64,000 nt of DNA from Rheinheimera hassiensis (GTDB lineage Bacteria > Pseudomonadota > Gammaproteobacteria > Enterobacterales > Alteromonadaceae), in the NCBI RefSeq assembly GCF_022436675.1, contig NZ_JAKUJZ010000011.1, positions 62,001-126,000 of the forward strand, given 5' to 3'. Under the pieces are notes generated by a model. It searched no databases and was not told the origin of the DNA. It saw only the letters and a list, made by a program, of their open reading frames with translations. The position numbers and the translations under genes were made by a program. This document shows positions 23,101 to 27,321 of this stretch, piece by piece. Position 1 is the stretch's first letter. Every line of letters begins with the position of its first letter.

Positions 23101-24646
23101 CAAAGACGACAGCAAGGATGTGAACCTGTATGCCAGCACCACAGCGCTGGAGAGTTTGGGTAATTTGGTAGAAAGCCCGGAAAAGCGTGATGAGCAGCTG
23201 AATAAGTGGCGGAATAATGTTGCCAGCATAGGCAGCCCGGAAGCTTACATGGGGTTACTGAATGCCAGTCTGGACGCCCTGGAGCAAACGCCGGGTGCCA
23301 TCAATGATGCGATAGCGGCAGTGAGCTACTTTATTGAAAACCTCGGGGGATTATCGCCGAAAGAGCTGATTGCGTTTGACGAAACAGTGAAAAACAATCC
23401 CGAACTGCTTCAGCGGCTGCAAAACAGCGACAGTGCTGCAGAGCGGGAACTTGCGGAAAAAATGCTGGCGGGAATAGCCCAGATAGAAGACGGCACGCTG
23501 GTAAACCAAGGGCAATTACCGGAAGACAATCACCAGATAGCTGATGCACCACCGATGCCGGAGAAGAGCGCAGAAACGCAACAACAAGAGTTTGAGGCGG
23601 CGCAGAACCGTCTGAATGATCAGTTTGCAGCCGGTCAGCAGTCATCAACTGATGCCTTCGAGAATGGCAATATTGCCGGATGGGTAGATTCTTGGGGGAG
23701 TGGAGGCAATGGCTTAATCGGCCTAAATGCAGATTATGAAAGCTACATGGGGCACCGGCAGAATGAAATTGATACTTTTAATCAATTTAAATCCGAATTG
23801 TCCGGCCCGGGGGCATTTGGATTTTATGGCGGCGCCAATCTCTTTGAAGGAATGATTAACTTCGGCGAGAGCTTGGCCGGTATGACCCGATATACCGGGA
23901 TTCAAGGGAGCGGTACGGCTGCAGATGCCTGGTCAGATTTAGGCACAGGTTTGCAAAACGCAGGTAGCTATGCCTACCATGACCCGTCAGGTTTCGCTTA
24001 TGCCGTTGCAGTTGATCCATTTGTAAATTCGTATGACCGTTACACGACCATCTACAATAATGATGGTCTTGGTGCTGCGCTGGGAACTGCAGCAACAGAT
24101 GGGCTACTGAATATGTTGGAGAGGCCATCCTTAGGTATTAATATACCTGCGGTTAAAGGGAAGGGAGGTTCTGGTAGTGATTCTAATTCTGGGAGTTCGT
24201 CGCCGAAAGGTCCAACAACTGAGTTAGAATCTAATATTGTGTATGGTAGTGTAAGTGAAGCCAATTTTGCTCAAACGAGTATCAGGTCTGACCGAACATT
24301 TAGTCCAGATGGTCAGAGAATTTATTCTGAGCTGGTGGGATACCCCATTAACACAGTTGATGACTTATCTTCCGCACTGAAGAAAGGAGATATTAGTCCA
24401 GCAGATGTGCCAGTTGATTTTGTAGACATGAATGGAACACGTCTCATTCTAAATACTAGAACTTCAACTGCTCTGCAGGATGCCGGTATTCCGAAAAGCC
24501 AGTGGTACGGAACCCAAAGGACTGGGCAAACAGCCTACATTGATGACTTTGGCAAACCAGTTACATACAATGATTTGGCGATTAATCAGCTAGATAACAA
24601 TAAGCTGCCGCCGACCGGTTCACCGACACTACCTTCGGGAGAATAA
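5147..24646 (+). CDS. Giant TpsA exoprotein, filamentous hemagglutinin-like, with polymorphic-toxin-like C-terminus
   Basis: At 6,499 residues this is by far the largest protein here. It has an extended signal region (residues 1-27, ending VIFAA) and a coiled linker. The TPS secretion domain (about 85-330) carries NPNGI at 182-186 followed by a CNGC pair at C188/C191. Some 4,000 residues of short repeats of the form LxNxxGxIxxxGxLxL follow, consistent with a right-handed beta-helix stalk. Residues about 4290-4445 are an AT-richer, non-repetitive arm with CILGSC. A Gln/Asn/Ser-rich linker (about 4450-4900) leads to a second hemagglutinin-repeat block (about 4900-5950), then a helical pre-toxin region. 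A GSGSDSNSGSSS spacer (about 6340) marks the start of the C-terminal domain of about 140 residues (SIRSDRTFSPDG to the end). No VENN motif is present, so it is not a classical enterobacterial CdiA. The last domain has DVPVDFVDMNGTRLILNTRTSTAL, reminiscent of a ParB/Srx-like nuclease fold (inference). AAGGAAG precedes the ATG. Confidence 0.9.
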   Translation: MLTMKWRVIVARTLILVMAGNPVIFAAHGMERTANEHLDRQVTEQREMVRMRQQLAAAQVRAAQTAAQATAPTSTGVSLANGQQAGIKTSANGTTVVDIAAPSQRGVSHNRFNHFNVPAQGLILNNSKDPLISVLGGWTDGNRRLTGGTAGLILAEVTGGTRSSLLGYTEVLGDAAEFVLANPNGITCNGCGFINTPRVVLATGIPDLLNGELIGINISGGDVRIEGAGLNASNVSKFDILTRAIQLNAALYADELNIRTGSNYYDFSTGQVQANAEQAAGSSAYQFALDASALGAMYANSISLIGTEKGLGVRSDGLINSVDSLQLSADGKLQLKDTVAGGNLALHSQQADIVTSGTTYGQNVNIELAGTLHNSGVIAAADTMQVVASGMQQSGDLIAGVNLQGEWQQSATQQLTVSGELVNQGRIISQGQQTLAAAQLQNAAGALLQGGVANISTQSLNNQGVINSASLTLDANTAQSSGHIQAQQLNINARQFNLLDGVVYQSGTDGSFNFSGENLLLASGLLAADGATKVIASGEIRNNTNWLSAGNADISATDIINSGTLQLLAGSDVTADTLNNTGNMLFAGEQAAALNINNTLNNQAGLLQFSSDATLSGANINNDAGQIYHLGQGNISLQAAGQLTNRGGQILSNGNMALAAPQVENQQGTLSAEQLQLSASSINSQAGNIQATALDVTTQQLNNQQGSIAALGESGQSLQLKITDTLDNSQGFILAKGQQLSLSTKQLINDQGSLLLSGADGLTITASGQLRNQQGLIHSGGSLRVNTPLLNNEQGEISATDINVAATTLNNQQGVIGAQQVTLEGAYLNNSAGNIGAFSAAGHNLTLNFSQAIDNSAQGIIQSAADVAVITSRQLNNTDGNIVLAGSKGSLQVRATTLQNQRGQIQTNGQLLLIADNVQNQAGYIAALGDVSINATSVNNSAGQILADKLLLSTEQLTNTDGIILVQNELNLHSPLLANLRGIISAQTLNISGNTLDNTRGQLLAAAELNINTGQLTNLDGVINSQQTLQLSATELNNRSGVIQGVNSFSAQVQGSTDNHSGQLLAGDNLQLHTGLLNNAQGTVAAGGQLNIHTTELQNTAAGVISARELNITAATLLNDTQARIEGQQLQLTTQSLTNAGTLLAAGQQGDSLVLNTDVLNNQGRIESHGENLSLTNLQLNNQQGQIYHLGTGVLSIEALDQLQNQAGQLITAGRLVLQSDTLLNNAGVIESADSINLNHRVLNNDAGSILAAGIQGSSIASEELSNNSGIIAVDSELLNMTATTLANESGYIFANGVLTVDAKTLENQQGEMFAGRLVLRADEVNNTGGTLLANREYGESFDINISGTLHNESGQLLGAGQSARISTNTLNNDTGVIALAGTDVLTIVGNNVNNNTGQISAGGQLALQAHVLQSAGQIGAADINLQVDQLNNSGQLSAEQSIQIVAQQIDNSGQLAARQLTISADNAVNSGTMLASAATGESMLLNLQQLRNSGTIVTNGTALRLNPIKFNNDGGTLLHTGSGVLSIETLDILDNLAGAIITNGDLQLVAEQLNNDQGLLQIAGTASIDVSALHNLSGDILALGSEKLMLTVQQLLDNSAGRIIGGQLEINSANLLNQAGQLAAVNGSGQALAVHISDTLDNTSGQILSTGQAALISSNRLINANGQILQAGDGSLLLQANVIDNNTGGQISSSGMLQLNASQVTNTAEIVSVGHLDIHTDRLTNSGLIQADSLNVSAQELSNRHGQLLALGNNGLALDVASTLDNRAGYIAANSQQMVINAAEILNQGGNIQARHALTIEAQQLNNQQGLINAADATLTLGELDNTTQGQLLVAGQLDLVSHEVNNDGIISATTLTADIAKLTNQADGQLTAEILQLSGGDLQNSGLIYADNLQLQAEQLHNSGLLQVLQQGNINVVTLLNQQGSMLSGDILAIQSQQLSNSGGLLQGGQIQLDSRQLLNDGGQILALGEQGLTMNVSEQLDNLDGIIYSGGEHSVVNATMLNNSGLISHSGTGNLQLQGEALHNSGQIESAGRLQLTTTTLNNTGELSADNLSIQGSSLSNSGTVSANELLVQADTLLNQGELSAAQVQLQLQQLDNSGLVLASGEGQQSLQLAAEHVRNQGIIASQGTELNLQLSTLDNSNGQLLHFGVGVLSIDTLQALTNQQGQIYSAGNLALQADSLDNRSGELQAQAISLSSTHLDNRGGQVLALAQQGNSLTVQVNNVLDNRAGTLYSAGGEATVTADSLLNAAGSVVQAGSGRLTLSTAMIANGADGVIASNDALWLEAGQLESAGQLSAQELHIQADTLVNSGAIEAANLQLGATNTNNSGLIAAQQQLVLNGTALTNSGTIFSEGNLTLTSDQVTNAGTVAQSGIGVLHLDVLDSLNNQSGQIISEGALLLAANSVNNNQGLIQTEQGASIGAANLLNQNGKILGIGAPELAINVQQTLDNTSGVIGATDMVLSAGNLINNAGLVQAEQANILVTALNNNNGRLFSDQLQIQAANLSNNAGLIVANDSLLLQVEQALDNSQGELVITDGNASITAGTLNNDDGIISQLAGQSLQLNSSVITNNGGTLHSAQQLNINAAQLDNSGLVDAATLIVVTDSLTNSGTIQAENARLSSTQLVNEGLLLATGTVGESLQLDVANGIVNRGHIQSHGQNLMLRDVLDNDGGTLVHAGSGELQLAQLSNQQGTVYAGNALTIAGKVLNREGVLQAQGAVNISGAELDNNGGVIRNGGNLLLDITALDNRNGELSSQGATAELKVAGSILNAGGIIVSTGQQLDVQAAELLQGDGVIAGHGLVNIAAGQLSLSEGGQISAGQALELSADTLSNLGLLSGQNVLVQASVLDNQSGVIEAANRLQVAAGYINNTAGTLVSQGELSLDLQGQQDGIALNNNNGQIIATGALTLVTPFAVNNTAGQLLSEQQLQVQAGVLNNSSGEILAGSGLTVNLDTVLDNSGGVLYTRQGDMTLIAQSLLNDADGLILQHGTGQMQLTLNALNNNGEIGAGTVLAVTAQQLTNSGLIQASTVELAAEQLRNSGNLLGDNLFISANQLNNTDGTIAALATDSMLQINAAELNNQRGLIQSRGNAMQLNTVLNNQQGDVVLLGNGTLNISALANNQQGRILSEGAVALAGVVNNNQGVVQAATDLQLAGTDISNIAGVMHAGGALNISGNSLINQGGKISAAGQSYQLAISGAIDNSLDGILTTTGNMQITAASLSNTSGLIYQQGDGSLLLQVDNTLNNNDGTIAATDLAITADRLNNNTGLIQGGAVDISTALLNNNAGTIYQQGSAGKLNISSGSLTNDAGQISALADASISAGQLSNNAGRIESGSALHLSGGALNNDSGNLVANNITMQLTGGLSNNQGTLFAADTLTITADSIDNALGTLAANADIQLTVATGLTNNQGLLQAAGNLVASAQQIDNSAGTIQATAAQLNAQQSINNTAGVINAQTLALSTATLDNSYGVILATDTNDNSLQLTDITQLNNSNGTLASHGRNWDFTLAGLNNDNGKLLHLGSGTFTLSQAGNLANTGTIASNANLVINAGNVSNSGTLQAQQQLQLNSALANQTGAVLVANNITVNAAGNTITNAGSISAANNLQLDAVSLNNSHLLYAGNNALVKAANVSNSGTWSANNLNVSGFNLLQNSGRIESNTASYTGNTLQNQGSGVLINAATAANSLQLNVAQLTNSGTLYNNARDMSFGGNLSNSGSIIHAGTGNLLLGNNGTINNAGGSIASAGLATIQNSILGAGTVYAEQGMLINGSGTFTNNSQLYTKGNMQVNSALHNQGGSLLSDGNLTINTAGSVTNTGSLQGQNLSLTAGALNNNGGTITSTGTNNAQISAASLSNNGGVIQATNNNFSLITRSGELNNSNGQIKHGGNGLLTLQSASHLNQQSGLVQSAGQLVVTAQGNLDNSYGVLSASQYQLTSSGTLTNNNGQIIATSSGTGSGSSSIQSGTLLNRNGHIAANGTNLTLNTAALDNNNGSILLAGSGNLAITASSVANDAANSRIISNGGISLNSGSALNNAGVISAANLFTLTGTNITNSGTLASRSGKVDIDSSGTLTNSGTISGATAVELDVRTLNNAGGTVQSDGTVAIAVNSLSAGQIYGRDLLLSSTNNITLQNGEQLSASRNLQLNSNGNITNSGNIVASGTLNVDATDLTNNATGVIRSGGNAVLDLNRLTNSGIVSSNAVLTLNAANTTNTGTIAAGSHLDINGNIDNRNLLFAGSLLTIDGNVSNTANIYSNQDAFISGATVTNTGGTIAAARDMSISGNILNTHSGERSFIEGEKITTRKVIKNETYYGIPGLTPGTTENMTEVVTEERTVTTFGINISGKLGVIAAGNNLGLNGNIVNEYSTISAGQDLVVSGNDFSSGSMQNQNVVEVKHIRVSTFEVCILGSCERDPNAESKVIKEETEIEYTGGAFGTVVAGGDISGNLSGKVEQSNLSPISTSGSNVNTNANGSSGSASRGNNAGASNSSTVAVNRNNGTSQNTSGANRSANGVTAGNSGTVDAEWRDSNVNHTGVQPGSQPDNVGIGQVVGTTARQINTLDAAGQTVANNTALQSQQQQVGQVGSATLQSKQQAGSGSGVSTGEALPAQQVHNTAVALLQLDKLSGQSTEPLSHSEQGPEVAQQQGNNFNSTGPVAGIPQTAQQQAGVTVVGINQTAKASADKATDPALGTDIADGVWQINPQDGGTAVSGDNRQLNAGDLLHGNDLNVGSAQLVATQGNVRNVQVTDPARQQADAMQSGIAAQGIGFMSPDMAASLRVSQGTAPQGPGQQQGGGLVGNGNIAGNGDYNPDLIIKGLVDNQQGTLAQQKNSAQQSSAQQQSATQTAIQGNSATGQQAGKNVFITDEQMRVLTEDLGFDANAINKGQQALYAAISQNDLLADGVTLSAGGTIDITADAGFNIDSGIAAGEGLILRSEGGLNMGNFGFLDSENLLGLQLGGDFTNNMNLQSDTLWLDIGGDFTNLGSLTGNDVLSISAGNDLINQNLLSGGHVLLNAGGDIINRTEFSQHTVNFDNGNSSTYTSVGKAPQIISNDSLSMTAGNNIDLQGSKFSAAGDISLNAGNDVLLGAVEKLSGHEKYFKGGHDIELHRTYDVVSFDAGGNLSVVAGNNLQSEGALFAAAGDVELAAGNEMNLLGVVEYHEDLDKRTKKSTFKKTVYIDETYSAEHQGSVIVAGGNVSLNAQQGDDGLQLLNSGNVLLEGTYIQAGGNMVAYSGGELNIVSGEEWQAENHVKKKSMFGGLFGSTSISETDVQYLGHAELNAGGDMVLLAQNDINVLAGRINADNIVAQAGFGNEGAKAADINILGDTETTSLYQETRRNGLALGFSDNFLSVAKETANENRTIQTDYVGSVFTAKDNMALTASRDVNIVGSELHAGGNLLLDAGRDINVLTGQGSNSSYSRQTETKTGIAISADSNTLSVFAGDDTQKDALTSNSTTQTGSVLTANNVQLNAGNDLLISGSDIAAVNDIRLSAVKDISIVTAQELFNQQTEHSSIRDGLTVSANYNIGNTVDAISNLGQGGDAVSVASSVMQAADTLNNAGPSAGAHLGQTTTTTTNTVQQGIAKGSSLTAGGNVTVNAGGDALFEGVQVNAIGNINVDAENISVLAAQNSSGSQHNTEYLQVGLNLNASTSNVSLTAGFSQSDSELDTQNTDAMGSGLNAGGNVNVNARNDLAIIGSDINGDDSVALTAGNDIIIKAAENQFSSNSEDSHLSAGAGANFGSNGVGFTANMAMGEGELDREGTNHSNSHITAGNNLTVKSGNDTTIAGGNLAATDVDMDIGGNLTVASVQNTSQVEGDRWDVSANITVGAGASGGASVGYGETEGSSAWVNEQSSIIGSGSVNIRTEGHTQIDGAVIANIDENGNDLGNLTLDTGSLAYTDIADHDKEKSYYLNVGFTIGDDTSTNQKESNTNYNASGNYSNHDKEQINRATVGEGNIIVRDNPQQDLGDLNRDTSIAQEITKDDSKDVNLYASTTALESLGNLVESPEKRDEQLNKWRNNVASIGSPEAYMGLLNASLDALEQTPGAINDAIAAVSYFIENLGGLSPKELIAFDETVKNNPELLQRLQNSDSAAERELAEKMLAGIAQIEDGTLVNQGQLPEDNHQIADAPPMPEKSAETQQQEFEAAQNRLNDQFAAGQQSSTDAFENGNIAGWVDSWGSGGNGLIGLNADYESYMGHRQNEIDTFNQFKSELSGPGAFGFYGGANLFEGMINFGESLAGMTRYTGIQGSGTAADAWSDLGTGLQNAGSYAYHDPSGFAYAVAVDPFVNSYDRYTTIYNNDGLGAALGTAATDGLLNMLERPSLGINIPAVKGKGGSGSDSNSGSSSPKGPTTELESNIVYGSVSEANFAQTSIRSDRTFSPDGQRIYSELVGYPINTVDDLSSALKKGDISPADVPVDFVDMNGTRLILNTRTSTALQDAGIPKSQWYGTQRTGQTAYIDDFGKPVTYNDLAINQLDNNKLPPTGSPTLPSGE

Positions 24647-24647
24647 A

Positions 24648-25037
24648 ATGCAGGGAATGGTTATTAATGATTTAAACCAAAGGATGCCAAGTCATGGAGA
24701 AAATAGTTTATTCATTTTCTTTAATGGTTCAGATCTTACTATTGAAGTTAAATTTGATGGTAAAGAAAGGAAAGAGGAGATCATATCTATTAAATTCAGA
24801 ACAGTATCTTTTTACGCGGTAGGATCACTCCCCGGAGCAGGGGGGGTTGCTGGTAGTTATGACGTCGATTTTCGCACTGGATGCGTAATAAAGGCAGAAA
24901 ACTCTGATTTATCTGCTAAGTGGTCTGCCCACTGGGCAAAGTCAGGACTAAAAAGATGCTGTGCTCACTTTGTTATGTTTTGGGGGGCAGAGAATAAAGT
25001 TGTTCATGTTGTTGCTGAATCTTCTGAACTTAGTTGA
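24648..25037 (+). CDS. Probable immunity protein for the TpsA C-terminal toxin domain
   Basis: This 129-aa protein matches no family that I recognise. Its ATG lies one base after the TpsA stop codon, and the GGGAG within the last TpsA codons serves as ribosome site, so the two genes are translationally coupled. That is the standard arrangement of a polymorphic toxin and its cognate immunity gene. It has no signal peptide or membrane helix, so it would be cytoplasmic, where toxin would be neutralised. Base composition is AT-rich (for example IEVKFDGKERKEEIISIKF with AAA/GAA codons), unlike the TpsA stalk and like the toxin domain. Its last 34 bp overlap the 3' end of the convergent kptA gene. 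An alternative start is the ATG two codons further in (MVINDLN). The immunity role is inferred from position only. Confidence 0.7.
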   Translation: MQGMVINDLNQRMPSHGENSLFIFFNGSDLTIEVKFDGKERKEEIISIKFRTVSFYAVGSLPGAGGVAGSYDVDFRTGCVIKAENSDLSAKWSAHWAKSGLKRCCAHFVMFWGAENKVVHVVAESSELS

Positions 25038-25558
25038 AGATCTTCTGGTTTAACCTCATTTGTAAGCCAGACTCCGTTTTTAGCTTGGAAAAATAGGTGG
25101 CCTTTCTGATTCATTGCAAGAGCCGGGATTGTCAGAACGATAGGCTTTCCGTGCCTTTGCCCGACTGAGATTGCTGTATTCCTGCTATGCGAAAGGTGAA
25201 CATATTGCCGGTTCTGTGGCTTCAGGCCCTGTTGCTTGATACTTTCTAAGAAGCGACTAGCGGTACCATGATATAAAGATTCCGGCGGTTGCTTTGGCTG
25301 AAGGCCGAGATTTACAACTACCGAGTGGCCCTGATTAGCCCGGATGGACTGTCCATCAGCTGACACAGTGAAACGATTTTTGTCGCTGGTGGCAACTACT
25401 TCAAAGAGCATTGCACGATTGAGAGGGATATTGGCATTTTCGATCAACTCTTCGATATTTGCCCATCCCTCAGGGTCGAGTTCTATACCTATAGAGTCAG
25501 GTTTGTGGCGTAAGATAAAACTAAGAAATTTGCTTATTGAGCTAGAAGAATCTGTCAT
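25004..25558 (-). CDS. kptA: RNA 2'-phosphotransferase (Tpt1/KptA family)
   Basis: KptA transfers an internal 2'-phosphate from RNA to NAD+, giving ADP-ribose 1'',2''-cyclic phosphate and nicotinamide; its bacterial substrate is not settled. From the ATG at 25558 the protein has 184 residues, the length of E. coli KptA. An upstream TTG (25573) would add five residues but is less likely. Family motifs are present: ISKFLSFILRHKP with the catalytic R17-H18 pair, GWANIEELI, RFTVSADGQSIRANQGHS, LYHGT, YVHLS, VGQRHGKPIVL and FFQAKNGVWLTNEVKPEDL. The gene is convergent with the immunity gene and overlaps it by 34 bp. Its position behind a toxin module may be chance or may reflect an RNA-repair role (speculation). 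Confidence 0.92.
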   Translation of the reverse strand: MTDSSSSISKFLSFILRHKPDSIGIELDPEGWANIEELIENANIPLNRAMLFEVVATSDKNRFTVSADGQSIRANQGHSVVVNLGLQPKQPPESLYHGTASRFLESIKQQGLKPQNRQYVHLSHSRNTAISVGQRHGKPIVLTIPALAMNQKGHLFFQAKNGVWLTNEVKPEDLQLSSEDSATT

Positions 25559-25681
25559 TGGTTGATATCTCAAGACTATAAAGTTTTTTGTGTAAGCGGC
25601 TGTATTATTAAATTAACTAGTAGACAGAGTCACCCATTAGTCTCTCGGAGTCAATGTCCCGTTCATATCGTTCACAGGCTT

Positions 25682-25707
25682 GGGTTGTATAAAAACAACC
25701 CGTTTTT
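25682..25707 (+). terminator. Intrinsic terminator-like hairpin with no obvious upstream gene on its strand
   Basis: GGGTTGT (25682-25688) pairs perfectly with ACAACCC (25695-25701), followed by GTTTTTG. No plus-strand gene lies between the immunity gene and this site, so it may mark the end of a lost gene or terminate read-through from the toxin/immunity operon. Confidence 0.55.
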
Positions 25708-25749
25708 GCTTGAAATTTAATCATCTCCTGAAAGAGGGGGGCGGAGACA

Positions 25750-25771
25750 GGAAAAAGGGGTCGGAGCTAAT
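25750..25771 (+). repeat. Left inverted repeat of the RAYT unit
   Basis: A 22-base sequence containing AAAAAGGGGTCGGAGCTAAT is the exact reverse complement of 26504-26525. The two copies bracket the RAYT gene and are likely its REP-type recognition sites. Confidence 0.8.
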
Positions 25772-25823
25772 AAAGTAAAACTGAACTACACTGGTTACAA
25801 ATAAGTAACATTGGTGGTTAGTT

Positions 25824-26508
25824 ATGGCCCGCAAACCTCGCTTTTACGCAAAAGGTATTCCTTGCCATGTGGTACAACGTGGCAATAACCGGCAAGCTTG
25901 TTTTTACTGCGACGATGATTTTGGTTTTTACATGCAAAGCCTGAATGAGGCTTTAAAGCGTTATCAGGTTGAATTACATGCGTTTGTGCTAATGACAAAT
26001 CACGTACATTTATTGATGACACCGCAAGATAGCGAAGGTATTTCCCGAGTAATGCAAAGTGTTGGGCGGGACTACGTGCGTAAACAGCCATTACCGGCGA
26101 ACAGGCACGTTGTGGGAAGGGCGGCATAAAGCCAGCCTGATAGATAGCGAACAATACTTGTTGCTGTGTTTGCGTTACATAGAGTTAAATCCGGTAAGGG
26201 CGTCAATGGTAACGCACCCGGGCGAGTATCACTGGTCGAGTTTTCAATATCATGGTTATGGCAAGACGATAAAGAGCCTGACACCGCATCCGTTATACCT
26301 TAACCTTGGTACAGAAGCTGAAACGCGCAGAGAAGCCTATAAAGCATTATTTAGTCACGATATTACTGATGAAGATATGCGGGAATTACGGCAATGTTTA
26401 AAGCATAACTACCCTCTGGGTGGCGAGCGTTTTCGGGCAGAGATAGAGCATATGCTTGGTGTGCGGTTAGGGCGGCAGGGACCAGGCAGACCGACAAAGG
26501 AATATTAG
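25824..26508 (+). pseudogene. REP-associated tyrosine transposase (RAYT, Y1/IS200-like), frameshifted
   Basis: RAYTs are single-copy HUH-type nucleases linked to REP sequences. The first frame (25824 onward) gives MARKPRFYAKGIPCHVVQRG, the HUH-like motif TNHVHLL, and the catalytic Tyr segment SVGRDYVR. The matching remainder (NSHYRRTGTLWEGRHKASL, IELNPVRASMV, HWSSFQYH) continues in another frame up to the TAG at 26506-26508. The frames join at about 26082: a single base separates CGT (26079-26081) from AAC (26083-26085), where two codons are usual, so about five bases appear to be lost. The product would be broken unless this is an assembly or read error. The stop codon lies inside the right inverted repeat. 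Confidence 0.85.
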
Positions 26509-26525
26509 CTCCGACCCCTTTTTCC
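26504..26525 (-). repeat. Right inverted repeat of the RAYT unit
   Basis: Exact 22-base reverse complement of 25750-25771, beginning ATTAGCTCCGACCCC. It contains the RAYT stop codon. Confidence 0.8.
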
Positions 26526-26549
26526 GACCCCTTTTTCCCACCCCTTTTT
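26511..26549 (+). repeat. Three tandem 13-bp units at the right end of the RAYT element
   Basis: CCGACCCCTTTTT occurs at 26511-26523 and 26524-26536, and CCCACCCCTTTTT at 26537-26549. The array extends the right inverted repeat only; the left end has a single unit, so it looks like local slippage or repeated RAYT action. Confidence 0.8.
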
Positions 26550-26569
26550 CCCCACTCTCCAGCAGTTCA

Positions 26570-26686
26570 ATGCCTGGTGAGCAAGGCAGTTTGAAATTTG
26601 TAAATCCGGTCACGGGAACGAGAGTTTTTGTTAATCCAGAGACTAAACAAGTTGTGGGTATTCAGCCGGGAGATTTTGGAGACTAA
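26570..26686 (+). pseudogene. Orphan C-terminal fragment of a TpsA-type toxin
   Basis: A short reading frame encodes about 38 residues from an in-frame ATG at 26570, including KFVNPVTGTRVFVNPETK and ending GIQPGDFGD, with TAA at 26684-26686. It has no ribosome binding site or signal of its own and begins abruptly beside the RAYT repeat array. It reads like the tail of a secreted polymorphic toxin. The next gene starts two bases later, just as the immunity gene does behind TpsA. It is AT-rich, as is the gene that follows. The toxin reading is inference from arrangement; the sequence shows only a promoterless C-terminal fragment. Confidence 0.55.
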
Positions 26687-26687
26687 T

Positions 26688-27116
26688 ATGGAAGATCCTG
26701 AAAATCTTGTTAATGAGTTTAGTTATTACATGGATGAAAGTGTTCCAGTGTATGGGATAGAATCAATAATGATGAATGACTCAGCGACAGTAAAGAATAT
26801 TGGGTATGGGACAAGCGTTTGGATTTCTGAGAGTGGAAGGATCTTGGAGGTTGAGAGCCTATATCCATCACGCGTGTTTAAAGAAAGTAATGCTCTTCTC
26901 ATTGAAAAAAGTGAAGCGCCTATATTTACCTTTCCAGTAGATAGAGTTAATGATTGCTCTGTCGATATTCTTAACTGTGAATCTATATTCTTAATTAAAT
27001 GGGGTGAAGGCAAGCTTTACCATTATGAATCTAATGGAGTTATTATTATTAATGACAATGTTGTTATGGGGGTCGGTGTTTTTGTGGTTGTCCCGTCCAA
27101 GTGTCCAAATAAGTGA
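26688..27116 (+). CDS. Probable orphan immunity protein
   Basis: This 142-aa cytoplasmic-looking protein starts MEDPENLVNEFSYYMDES and matches no family that I recognise. The ATG at 26688 is chosen because GGAGA lies about 9 bases upstream and it starts right after the toxin-fragment stop; an upstream extension to 26628 would overlap that fragment. The DNA is AT-rich and differs from the core genes around it. Adjacent to a toxin tail, it fits an orphan immunity gene kept after recombination replaced the toxin. The C-terminal residues (PSKCPNK) come from DNA that may belong to the neighbouring insertion remnant, so the native C-terminus may be altered. Confidence 0.55.
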   Translation: MEDPENLVNEFSYYMDESVPVYGIESIMMNDSATVKNIGYGTSVWISESGRILEVESLYPSRVFKESNALLIEKSEAPIFTFPVDRVNDCSVDILNCESIFLIKWGEGKLYHYESNGVIIINDNVVMGVGVFVVVPSKCPNK

Positions 27117-27321
27117 TCCCGCCATTAATCACTGCCATTTTGCTGAAATAACCAGCAAGGTGGCGGTGGTTTATCTTAGCGTTAGCCAGATTTTTTGTGG
27201 CTAACCATCTTAAACTTCCAATAACTGTTTATATTTTATGCAAAATGCCATATCAGGCGCAGCCAGAATGCTTGCTGTTCTGGACAGCAAAATTCCGCTT
27301 ATTGAGCTTACCTGCCAGTGA

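Noticed and set aside
24100-24250. A VENN-type pre-toxin boundary that would make this a classical CdiA
   Set aside because: No VENN or close variant is present; the junction is a Gly/Ser-rich spacer instead.
5147-24646. Many long minus-strand frames (up to about 300 codons, for example 21727-22635 and 12379-12990) opposite TpsA
   Set aside because: They are by-products of the repetitive Asn/Gln/Gly codon use of TpsA; their translations are Ser/Pro/Leu-rich, with no start signals.
5147-24646. TpsA DNA repeats as a CRISPR or satellite array
   Set aside because: The repeats are degenerate, in frame and encode beta-helix rungs; there is no constant repeat with unique spacers.
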